From: Iodidimonas sp. SYSU 1G8
GTDB taxonomy: Bacteria > Pseudomonadota > Alphaproteobacteria > SMXS01
Assembly: GCF_039655775.1 (NCBI RefSeq)
Contig: NZ_JBBYXJ010000002.1
Location: forward strand, 1,054,001-1,118,000
DNA length: 64,000 nt
Direction: 5' to 3'
Under the pieces are notes generated by a model. That model was not told the DNA's origin and did not search any database. It worked only from the letters and a program-made list of their open reading frames with translations. Both the position numbers and the translations under genes were made by a program. Shown here in pieces: positions 32,584 to 40,060 of the stretch. Within the stretch, counting starts at the first letter, position 1, and each line of letters begins with the position of its first letter.

Positions 32584-35406
32584 TCAGAACGTCGCCTTGG
32601 CGCCGAACTTGCCGGTCCAGGAATAACGCTCGTACTGCAACAGGCGGTCGCGTCCGGGGCCGCGTTGGAACGCGACATAGGGAGCGTCGTTCAGGTTCAC
32701 GAACTCGGCGAACAACTGGATATTCGGGGTAACCCTGTACTTTACGCTGACGTCCAGCTGGAAGTGATCGCGGACGTAGCGGTCCTCCTCGGCGTCGCCG
32801 CCCAGCTCGTCCAGATAGATGTCCCGGTAGGTGCCCGCCACGCGGATACTGAACGGGCCCTTTTCATAGCCGATCATGGCATTGAAGGTGTTCTTGGCCG
32901 ATGACGGCAGCGAGATGATCCGGCCGTCGACCTCGCCCTTGGCGTCGGTGTAGGTGTAGTTGGCACCCAGCAGCAGGCCATCGAACGGCGCGGGCAGGAA
33001 GGTCAGCGACTGCTGGTAGCTGATCTCGAAACCCTTCACCTCCGCCGTCTCGCCATTCACGGGAATGATCGCCTCGCTGGCGAACACGCCGTTGAAGGTG
33101 ATGTCCTCGAACTCCTGCCGGACGATGAAATTCTTCACGCGCTTGTAGAAGAAGCCGCCCTGCAGCACCGCGTTGTTGGCGAAGTACCATTCGGCGCTCA
33201 GGTCGAAGTTCCACGCGCGGTATGGCTCCAGGTCCGGGTTGCCGAATTCGCCTTCACGATCGCCCTCGTCATTGGCCTCCACCAGGAAACGCGGCGCGAT
33301 ATCACCGATATTGGGCCGGACCACGCTGCGCGAGACCGCGGCGCGGAACACCAGCTCCTTCTGCGCCTCGAAGCGCAGGTTCAGGCTCGGCAGCCAGTCG
33401 GTGTAGTGGCGCTTGAACGATGTCGGCGTGACGAAGAGCGTGTCCTCGTCGAGAACCTCGCCCTCGTATTCACCGCCTTCCTCGATCAGTTCGACAATGT
33501 TGCCGATCACCGTGTTGCGGGTGTGCTCCATGCGCACGCCGCCGACCAGGCGGAGCGCACCATTGTCGTAGCGGCCCAGCAGATAGCCCGCGTAGATGTC
33601 CTCGGAGACGTCATAGTCGCCGACGATGGATTCGAAATCGGAATCAATGTCGCTCCGCTCGAACAGGTCGCGATTGGCATCGAAGAAATCGCGGATCTTT
33701 CGCGGGTCGCCCTGTGGCGATACATCCGCGAGGCCATAGCTTTGCTGTCCGAGCACATCGGCCAGCGTATAGTCACCGTCGAAGCCGTCATAGATGTCGG
33801 CCGTCAGGTCATAGGTCTTTCGGCGCATCCGGACCTTTCCGCCGGCCTGAACCTCGAGAGAGCCTTCGGCCAGGGCGAATTCGCGCTTGATGTCGAGTTT
33901 GCCGGCCCATTCCTCATCCTCGGACAGGCCGAGCACGGCGCCTTCGACGGAGTCGAACTCATAGCTGGACGGGTCGAAGAAGGTTTCTGAGCCAGCGGTG
34001 ATGGTGTAGGCGGGACGCACCATATCGGCGTAGTCGAACGTGACGCCGAAAGCGCCCGGGTCCTCGAAGCCCAGCTCGAACGCCGTCGGGTCCAGCGAGT
34101 TGACTTCCTTCTCGCGCGCGATCGAGTAGGAGCCCTGGTAGTTGAAGGTCCACGGCCCCGCGAAGGTTTCGCCGCCGAACACCAGCGAGGTGATGGTCTG
34201 GCTCTCGAAGCGGTCCTTCACGTCGCGGACGATGGTGATCTCGCCATCGTCGGACAGGAAAGACGCGCTGTCGCCGTCACCGGCGCTCGGCTCCTCGTCG
34301 AATTCGAAGATCAAATTCTTGCGGGTTTCCTGATCCTCGAAGCGGCTGTGCAGGCCGCGCGCGAACAGCTTGGTATTGTCGGACAATTTGTAGTCGAGGG
34401 ACAGCGAGCCGGCCATGCGCGTGCGCTTCACGTCGTAGTCGCGGTACTCTACCGTGTCGGCGAAGGCGATGCCGTCATCGGTTTCATCCCAGCCGTCCAT
34501 TTCCACATTGTCGGTGGAAAAATTGCGCTTGTAGTAGGAAAGTCCGCCCGCAATGCCCAGCCGCTCGCCGACGCGTGTGGCGAAGTCGATGGCGCCCTTG
34601 GGCGACACGTTGCCGTTCAGATTGTTGTACGAGCCTTCGGCGGTGATCGACACAAACGATTTTTCCAGGTCGAAGGCGCTGGTCGTGTCGATCTCGATGG
34701 ATGCGCCGATGGTGTCACCGTCCATGTCGGGGGTCAGGGTCTTCTTGATCTCGATGGATTCGATCAGTTCGGACGGCAGGACATCGAGCGCCACCGAACG
34801 GACGTCCGCTTCCGGCGCCGGCACCCGGACTCCGTTGATGGAGGCGCTGTTCAGATTCGGGTCCAGACCGCGTACCGAAATGAAACGCCCTTCGCCCTGA
34901 TCGTTGAGCACGTTGATGCCTGGCGCGCGGCGCGTCGCCTCGGCGACGTTCTGGTCGGGGAACTGCCCCATCGCGTCACGGGTCAGGACGTTTTCCACCG
35001 TGTCGGACGCGCGCTGGCGAGAGATGGAACTGGCCAAATTCGCCTGTTGGCCCGTGACCAGTACACTTTCGAGGCTGGTGTTGGCGTAAGGGGATAGGGC
35101 AATTTCCGTGTTGGTGCCCTGATCCGGAACGCTGATCGTGGTCTCCACCGTTGCCGCGCCGGCATAACGGACCCGCAGGGTGTAAGCGCCCGGCGCCAGA
35201 TCGGCGAAGCGGAACGTGCCATCCGTATCCGTGCGGGCGCTCCGGTTCAGCTCCAGGAGAAGGAGTTCCGCGCCGCCCAGCGACCGGACGCCGGTGCTGT
35301 CGATAACCTTGCCGGACAGGGTCGCGGCGGCGGCTGGACCGGCCAGGACGCCGCCCGCAAGAGCTGTTGCGGCAAGCAACAGGGTTTGAGGCGACATGTT
35401 TCGCAT
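32584..35406 (-). CDS. TonB-dependent receptor with N-terminal carboxypeptidase-regulatory-like domain
   Basis: A 940-aa receptor. Order: signal peptide (LLLAATALAGGVLAGPAAA), a carboxypeptidase regulatory-like beta-sandwich (GKVIDSTGVRSLGGAELLLLELNRSARTDTDGTFRFADLAPGAYTL), TonB box-like ESVLVTGQ, plug (VAEATRRAPGINVLNDQGEGRFISVRGLDPNLNSASINGVRVP) and barrel ending TGKFGAKATF. This architecture is common in receptors for carbohydrates and phosphorylated sugars. GGAGGGG six bases before ATG 35406 fixes the start. It is followed by the phytase gene at 35 bp, and a LacI gene lies beyond. The 267-bp upstream gap to the SDR gene holds its promoter; a clear box could not be assigned. Confidence 0.93.
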   Translation of the reverse strand: MRNMSPQTLLLAATALAGGVLAGPAAAATLSGKVIDSTGVRSLGGAELLLLELNRSARTDTDGTFRFADLAPGAYTLRVRYAGAATVETTISVPDQGTNTEIALSPYANTSLESVLVTGQQANLASSISRQRASDTVENVLTRDAMGQFPDQNVAEATRRAPGINVLNDQGEGRFISVRGLDPNLNSASINGVRVPAPEADVRSVALDVLPSELIESIEIKKTLTPDMDGDTIGASIEIDTTSAFDLEKSFVSITAEGSYNNLNGNVSPKGAIDFATRVGERLGIAGGLSYYKRNFSTDNVEMDGWDETDDGIAFADTVEYRDYDVKRTRMAGSLSLDYKLSDNTKLFARGLHSRFEDQETRKNLIFEFDEEPSAGDGDSASFLSDDGEITIVRDVKDRFESQTITSLVFGGETFAGPWTFNYQGSYSIAREKEVNSLDPTAFELGFEDPGAFGVTFDYADMVRPAYTITAGSETFFDPSSYEFDSVEGAVLGLSEDEEWAGKLDIKREFALAEGSLEVQAGGKVRMRRKTYDLTADIYDGFDGDYTLADVLGQQSYGLADVSPQGDPRKIRDFFDANRDLFERSDIDSDFESIVGDYDVSEDIYAGYLLGRYDNGALRLVGGVRMEHTRNTVIGNIVELIEEGGEYEGEVLDEDTLFVTPTSFKRHYTDWLPSLNLRFEAQKELVFRAAVSRSVVRPNIGDIAPRFLVEANDEGDREGEFGNPDLEPYRAWNFDLSAEWYFANNAVLQGGFFYKRVKNFIVRQEFEDITFNGVFASEAIIPVNGETAEVKGFEISYQQSLTFLPAPFDGLLLGANYTYTDAKGEVDGRIISLPSSAKNTFNAMIGYEKGPFSIRVAGTYRDIYLDELGGDAEEDRYVRDHFQLDVSVKYRVTPNIQLFAEFVNLNDAPYVAFQRGPGRDRLLQYERYSWTGKFGAKATF

Positions 35407-35673
35407 GATGATCCCCTCCCGCGGCTCCGTGCCGCCTGTTGGCGCTGCATATCGTTGGCGCGTTGCAGAAAGGTTGAGGTTCTGTGAAGTTCTGAAGGCG
35501 AGGCGGGAGCCGGCGACATAACGCGTTGGAATCGTTCGTGGCGATCTGGACAGCGCATGGGGCGTATGACGAAAACGCCAAGCGCGGACCTGGACTAATG
35601 GTCAAAGTTTGGGCTTTCGCGGCCCGGACCCTGTGGTAACAATGGCCGCGGATTCATAACGGGAGGTTTTCAT

Positions 35674-36585
35674 ATGGCCATCAGGTTCGACGGCAGGGTT
35701 GCCATCGTCACGGGTGCGGGCGGCGGCGTTGGCCGGGCCCATGCGCTGGAATTGGCGCGTCGCGGCGCGAAGGTCGTGGTCAACGATCTGGGCGGCGCCA
35801 TCGACGGCAGCGGCGGCTCGAGCGCACAGGCCGAGGCGGTCGTCGCCGAGATCAAGGCGGCGGGCGGCGAGGCGATTTCCGACGGCGGCAGCGTGACCGA
35901 TCAGGCGGGCGTCGACAACATGGTCAAACGGACCATGGAGCAGTGGGGCCGTATCGATATCCTCATCAACAATGCCGGCATCCTGCGCGACAAGACGTTC
36001 TCCAAGATGGAGATCGCGGATTTCCGCGCCGTTCTGGAGGTCCACCTGATGGGCTCGGTGATCTGCACCAAGGCGGTGTGGCCGATCATGCGGGAGCAGC
36101 AGTACGGGCGCATCGTCGTCACCACCTCGGTGACGGGCCTCTACGGCAATTTCGGCCAGACCAATTACGGGGCCGCCAAGGCCGGTCTCTACGGCTTCAT
36201 GAACGTGGCCAAGATGGAAGGCGCGCGGGACAATATTCGCATCAACACCATCTCGCCCTTCGCGCTCACCCGCATGACCGAGGGCATGATCACCGGCGAG
36301 CGCGCCGCCATGTACGGACCTGAGCTTGTGTCGCCTGCCGTGATGTATCTGGTCAGCGAAGACGCGCCGACGGGCATCATCCTCAGCGCCGGCGCGGGCA
36401 CGGTGTCGCGTGCGGCGATGGTCGAGACCCAGGGCGTCAATTTCGGCATGGGTATCACGGCGGAAGACGTCGCCGCGCATTTCGACGAGATCAATGATTT
36501 CTCGACCGCCAAGCCGCTGCGCGATGCCGGTGAGCAGAGCGCCAAGAACGCCGAGACACTGGCGAAGACGCCGCTGAAAGGTTAA
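35674..36585 (+). CDS. SDR dehydrogenase, MFE-2 / (3R)-hydroxyacyl-CoA dehydrogenase type
   Basis: A 303-aa short-chain dehydrogenase resembling the dehydrogenase domain of multifunctional enzyme 2: RVAIVTGAGGGVGRAHALELARRGAKVVVNDLGGAIDGSGGSS (NAD site and the characteristic VVNDLGG acidic residue), NNAGILRDKTFSKM and TTSVTGLYGNFGQTNYGAAKAGLYGFMN with the S-Y-K catalytic triad. It would oxidise a 3-hydroxyacyl-CoA to the 3-ketoacyl-CoA, the step lacking in the first catabolic cluster; it is, however, 20 kb away and without that operator. GGGAGG precedes the ATG. It appears monocistronic. Confidence 0.9.
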   Translation: MAIRFDGRVAIVTGAGGGVGRAHALELARRGAKVVVNDLGGAIDGSGGSSAQAEAVVAEIKAAGGEAISDGGSVTDQAGVDNMVKRTMEQWGRIDILINNAGILRDKTFSKMEIADFRAVLEVHLMGSVICTKAVWPIMREQQYGRIVVTTSVTGLYGNFGQTNYGAAKAGLYGFMNVAKMEGARDNIRINTISPFALTRMTEGMITGERAAMYGPELVSPAVMYLVSEDAPTGIILSAGAGTVSRAAMVETQGVNFGMGITAEDVAAHFDEINDFSTAKPLRDAGEQSAKNAETLAKTPLKG

Positions 36586-36598
36586 GCGAACGAGGGCG

Positions 36599-36623
36599 CC
36601 GGCGGCGGCAAGGTCGCCGCCGG
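36599..36623. terminator. Hairpin between convergent SDR and ribH genes
   Basis: A 9-bp perfect GC stem (36599-36607 with 36615-36623) with a 7-base loop, followed on the plus strand by TTCTCCTCCT rather than a clean T run. Its position between two convergent stop codons suggests a bidirectional terminator. Confidence 0.45.
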
Positions 36624-36656
36624 TTCTCCTCCTGTCGGCATTGTCCCGTGGACGGC

Positions 36657-37151
36657 TCAGGCCGCCGCGCGGACGGCCCCCTGCTTCAGCTTGCGCATAT
36701 TCTCGATGGTCAGCGCGCAGGCGGTGGCCACTTCGGTGCCCTTCACCACGAAATGTTCGCGGAAGAAGCGCTGGTGTTCTTCATGCTCGTGGAAGTGACG
36801 CGGGGTGAGGACGGCGGACAGCACCGGCACGTCCAGATCAAGCTGGACCCGCATCAGGCCGTCGATGACCGCGCTCGAGACATACTCGTTGGCATAGATT
36901 CCACCATCTACCACGAAGCCCGAGGCGACGATGGCGCTGTAGCGTCCCGACGCAGCCAGGATCTTGGCGTGCAGCGGGATCTCGAAGACGCCAGGGACTT
37001 CGTGAAGGTCGATGAGGTCTTGGGAAAATCCGCGCCGGGTCATTTCGACTAGGAAGGCGTCGCGGCAGCGGTCGACGATGTCGCGGTGCCATGTGGCCTG
37101 GATGAAAGCGATCCGGCCGGTGTCGGTGGTGTTCTGGTTGCTCTGATTCAT
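36657..37151 (-). CDS. ribH2: 6,7-dimethyl-8-ribityllumazine synthase, type II
   Basis: A 164-aa lumazine synthase, the penultimate riboflavin enzyme, condensing 5-amino-6-ribitylaminouracil with dihydroxybutanone phosphate. The sequence follows RibH2 of Brucella/Mesorhizobium closely: RIAFIQATWHRDIVDRCRDAF, DLHEVPGVFEIPLHAKILAASGRYSAIVASGFVVDGGIYANEYVSSAVIDGLMRVQLDLDVPVLSAVLTPRHFHEHEEH, including the catalytic His in the HFHE segment. RibH2 proteins form decamers rather than icosahedral shells. ATG 37151 has AAAGGGAG upstream; the frame is open further but inside the leader RNA. No other rib gene is adjacent; a FMN riboswitch precedes it. Confidence 0.93.
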   Translation of the reverse strand: MNQSNQNTTDTGRIAFIQATWHRDIVDRCRDAFLVEMTRRGFSQDLIDLHEVPGVFEIPLHAKILAASGRYSAIVASGFVVDGGIYANEYVSSAVIDGLMRVQLDLDVPVLSAVLTPRHFHEHEEHQRFFREHFVVKGTEVATACALTIENMRKLKQGAVRAAA

Positions 37152-37231
37152 GGTGCTCCCTTTCGCAAAGCAAGAATCAGGGCGCACGGGCCAAGAACGG
37201 CGAGGCGCACAGCGCCGCCGCACTGGGAAAC

Positions 37232-37376
37232 CCGTTCTCTTTCATCCGGACTGTGACCGTCGGCTTCGGAGTTGCACCGAATCTGCTGACCCCGGCGATC
37301 TCCTGCCGGGCGCTCGCGGGCTTGCGCTGGCGCGCTTACCGCCGGTGGGGACTTTCACCCCGCCCCGAGAACGTTA
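37232..37376 (-). promoter_or_regulatory. FMN riboswitch (RFN element) controlling ribH2
   Basis: Read on the minus strand, the RNA has the RFN hallmarks in order: P1 strand CGTTCTC (37372-37366), GGGGCGGGGTGAAAGTCCCC and ACCGGCGGTAA, AGCCCGCGAGC, a variable stem, GATTCGGTGCAACTCCGAAGCCGAC, GGTCACAGTCCGGATG and closing P1 strand GAGAACGG (37239-37232). FMN binding stabilises P1. About 30 bases downstream CCGTTCTT (37200-37193) is complementary to the same 3' P1 strand, so competing pairing can switch the region before the ribH2 ribosome binding site (about 40 bp further). The expected effect is repression by FMN; whether by termination or by sequestering cannot be decided here. Confidence 0.93.
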
Positions 37377-37442
37377 CCGCCCGGACGGGATTGTCCGGCA
37401 CGGCAGTCTGTTTCTAGCGAAGACGGAACGCCGGTGCAACGG

Positions 37443-38003
37443 TCAGCCTGCTTCGTCAATGATGACCGACGCGGCGCGCTTGGCCTGCCGCGCGGCGATG
37501 GGAGCGCCGAACTCGTGGGCGACCGCGATGGCGCCTTCGTGCAGGATCAGGATCTGCTGCGCCAGATTGCGCGGGTCCCTGAGACGCGCGGATTGCGCGT
37601 TCTCCAGGATGTAATCGAAAACCGCGCGCTTCTGGGCCGCGGCCGTGGTGTGCACCGGATGGTTGACGGGGCCGTACTCGCAGGCCGCCTTGATGAAGAC
37701 GCAGCCATTGAAGTCTTCCTTCTCGAACCATTCCTCAAGCGCGTCGAAGATGGCGAGCAGGCGATCGGCCGGCTCTTCCGCCAGCGCGTCGGCGCGGGTC
37801 CGCAGCCAGGAGACATAGCGCGCACCTTCGGCCTCAAGCGCCGCGACGATCAAATCGTCCTTTGATTTGAAGTGGTTGTAGAGGGTCATCTTGGCGACCC
37901 CGGCCTGGGCGAGAATGGTGTCGATACCGGTGGCATGGAATCCGTCGCGCGAGAACATGGCGGCGGCGGTATCGACAAGATGGTCGCGTTTGGGGCTGGG
38001 CAT
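37443..38003 (-). CDS. TetR-family transcriptional regulator
   Basis: A 186-aa TetR/AcrR repressor: HTH DHLVDTAAAMFSRDGFHATGIDTILAQAGVAKMTLYNHFKSKDDLIVAALEAEG and a C-terminal ligand domain with WFEKEDFNGCVFIKAACEYG and ANLAQQILILHEGAIAVA (TetR_C_16/YcdC-like group, often sensing electrophiles or small organics). The conserved Cys in GCVFIKA is typical of this subgroup. No strong ribosome binding site is seen before ATG 38003. An inverted repeat at 38030-38057 lies directly upstream and may be its own operator. Confidence 0.9.
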   Translation of the reverse strand: MPSPKRDHLVDTAAAMFSRDGFHATGIDTILAQAGVAKMTLYNHFKSKDDLIVAALEAEGARYVSWLRTRADALAEEPADRLLAIFDALEEWFEKEDFNGCVFIKAACEYGPVNHPVHTTAAAQKRAVFDYILENAQSARLRDPRNLAQQILILHEGAIAVAHEFGAPIAARQAKRAASVIIDEAG

Positions 38004-38029
38004 GGCGTGCGTTCAACTCGGCTATACAG

Positions 38030-38057
38030 GTCTGTTTAAGAGTAAGTAGTAACAGAC
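38030..38057. promoter_or_regulatory. Inverted repeat, possible TetR operator
   Basis: GTCTGTT (38030-38036) and AACAGAC (38051-38057) are perfect 7-bp arms around a 14-base AT-rich spacer, 27 bp upstream of the TetR start. Size and position fit autoregulation by the adjacent TetR protein. Confidence 0.4.
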
Positions 38058-38086
38058 AGCCGCGCTGGCAACAGAATTGGTCGGGT

Positions 38087-39949
38087 TCAGGCCCGCCCGG
38101 CCAGCATGGACGAGAACAGGTCGGTCATGCGCTCGGCCACTTGGGTGTAATCGTCCGCGCCGATGGTCTCGGGGATGAGCTGTCCCTCGATCAACAGCAT
38201 GGCGGCGCCCTGGACGAGGGACCAGGCCGTGACCGCCGCCACCTTGGGGTCGATCTCGCCGCCGCCCCGCGCACGTACAACGTCGCTGACCGCCGCGCCC
38301 AGCAACTGGGCGGCGGCAATGCGGGCCTGCATCAACTCGCGTGAAGCCTCGTTGCCGATGAATTCGCCGCTGCTGATGAGCCGGAACAGGCCGGGATTGG
38401 CGACCGCGTACTTAATGTATCCGACGCCCAGCGCCCGGTGTCGGGCGACCGCGTCCTGCGCGCCGCGAGCCTCCGCCTCCATGAATTCGATCATGGTCCA
38501 CAGGGATTCGCTGGCGACGGCCATCAGCAACGCCTTCTTGTCGGCGAAGTAGAAGTAAGGTGCGTTGTGCGACACGCCGACGGCCCGCGACACCTCGCGG
38601 ATGCTGACGCCCGCCTGGCCCGTGCGTTCGATCGTCTCCATGGCCGCCTTGATGAGCGCGGTCCGCACGCCCTTGTCATGCGCATCCTGAGGCGGTTGGG
38701 ACGGGCTCGTGCTCAGCGCCCGTCGGCCCGCAGGCCCGAGGATGTCCAGCACCGCGCCCTTGGTCGATCCGGCCGGTGCCGGGGGCAGCGGCTCGCGGCG
38801 ATGCCGCTTGATGTCGTCCAGGGTAATGGTCGATCCCGCGGCTTCGCTCGCGGCCTGAATCTCCGGATCGAGGAAGGGGGCCGTGTCGAAATAGTCGGCG
38901 GCGTAGACGATCCAGCCATCCTTGTAGCGCCGCACGCTCGCGCCGCGCGTCATCACCACCCGCTTGCCGTCGGGCAGTACGGCCACCTGACGCCACTCGC
39001 TGTAGGAGACGTCGCCATCGAAGATCGGGGCGCGAAGGGGTTCGAATTCGATGTGGCCCACCTTGGCCATGATGTCGCCCAGCCAATCGCGGATCGCCTG
39101 CTGGCCGCGCACCTCGCCGAAGATCGGGTCGATGTAGACGGCGTCCGTCGGATGCATGAGGTCGGAGGTCACGGCGTAGTAGTCCGCCGGCCGGCTGATC
39201 TCGAAGGCCACTTCGTGCAGTTCGCGATTGGTCAGGCCCGATGGCCGCGAGACCAGCCCGTCCTTGGGCTTGCCGGCGCGCGCCGTCAGCCATGCCTGCA
39301 CGTTGGGCGAGGGCAGCGCTGCCGGCGGCTTGGTCCAGGCGGTGGTTGGCACCCGCGGCCAGGCGGGCAGCGGCACGACCCGCTCGCCCTTCGCCGCGGC
39401 AGCCGCCAGTCCAATGCGAATCGGCGTCGAGTCGAAATAGTCGACCGCGTAGGTGATCCAGCCATCGCGATACTCCCGGACGCTGATCCCCTTGACGATC
39501 GGTTTCCACGTGCCATCGACAGGCTGGACGAGCTGCCATTCATCGATGGAGGTTCCGCCTTCACCATCGTCCATGAATTCGGCTGGGAATACCGGGTCGA
39601 AGCTGGCGCCGCCGCCCTGGCCGGACATGATCGGCACCAGCCAGGCGCGGATTTTCTTCTGGCCATGCAGGTCCCCGAAGATCGGATCGATATAGGTCGA
39701 CTTCGTGGGGTGGAGCATGTCGCAGTGCAGCTCGAAGAAGCGCTCGCCCAGTGACCGGTCGTTGATGATGGAATGAATGTCCGGATGCGACAGGCCGCTG
39801 GGCGTTGCGACGAAGCGGCGCGCGTCGAGCGGCTTGCCCGACATCTCCCGCATATAGGTGTCGAGATAGGCCTGGGCCGCGGGCGAATGGGTCGGCCGCC
39901 ACAGTGTCTTCTGGCGTTCGAGGACCGCGTTGGCTTCAGGTTTCTTCAT
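38087..39949 (-). CDS. Double SnoaL/NTF2-like domain fused to C-terminal TetR regulator
   Basis: A 620-aa protein of unusual architecture. Residues ~45-175 and ~233-358 are two related SnoaL/NTF2-like domains; both contain HPT-x3-YIDPIFG-x3-GQ-x2-IR-xWL (residues 80-103; 266-289, HPTDAVYIDPIFGEV) and a closing DGWI-x-YA-x-DYFD. A proline-rich linker (~360-425) leads to a TetR domain: HTH VSIREVSRAVGVSHNAPYFYFADKKALL (448-475) and a helical ligand/dimer domain with VGYIKYAVANPGLFRLISS. TetR HTHs are normally N-terminal, so two small-molecule-binding folds placed before one are unexpected. ATG 39949 has AAGGAG at 5 bp; a longer frame from 40045 adds a signal-peptide-like stretch that would make no sense on a DNA-binding protein. 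It follows the TonB receptor by 111 bp. Confidence 0.82.
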   Translation of the reverse strand: MKKPEANAVLERQKTLWRPTHSPAAQAYLDTYMREMSGKPLDARRFVATPSGLSHPDIHSIINDRSLGERFFELHCDMLHPTKSTYIDPIFGDLHGQKKIRAWLVPIMSGQGGGASFDPVFPAEFMDDGEGGTSIDEWQLVQPVDGTWKPIVKGISVREYRDGWITYAVDYFDSTPIRIGLAAAAAKGERVVPLPAWPRVPTTAWTKPPAALPSPNVQAWLTARAGKPKDGLVSRPSGLTNRELHEVAFEISRPADYYAVTSDLMHPTDAVYIDPIFGEVRGQQAIRDWLGDIMAKVGHIEFEPLRAPIFDGDVSYSEWRQVAVLPDGKRVVMTRGASVRRYKDGWIVYAADYFDTAPFLDPEIQAASEAAGSTITLDDIKRHRREPLPPAPAGSTKGAVLDILGPAGRRALSTSPSQPPQDAHDKGVRTALIKAAMETIERTGQAGVSIREVSRAVGVSHNAPYFYFADKKALLMAVASESLWTMIEFMEAEARGAQDAVARHRALGVGYIKYAVANPGLFRLISSGEFIGNEASRELMQARIAAAQLLGAAVSDVVRARGGGEIDPKVAAVTAWSLVQGAAMLLIEGQLIPETIGADDYTQVAERMTDLFSSMLAGRA

Positions 39950-40060
39950 GGGGTCTCCTTCGGGCGCCTCCGATCGCACCGGTCCGCTCGCGGCGAGGAT
40001 GAGGCTAGTGGCAAACAGGGCGCGGAGCATCCGTTTTGATGGCATCGGCGTGGCCCCGGT

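Noticed and set aside
35440-35530. Possible PhoB box or LacI operator upstream of the phytase-linked receptor
   Set aside because: The TTCA/TCAA repeats match the PhoB consensus poorly, and the only palindromes (AACGCGTT at 35520, CTGCA...TGCAG at 35446-35469) are short or off-type, so no site was called.
39949-40045. Upstream start giving the SnoaL-TetR fusion a signal peptide
   Set aside because: The stretch looks like a secretion signal, but export of a DNA-binding protein is implausible and the best ribosome binding site (AAGGAG) belongs to ATG 39949.
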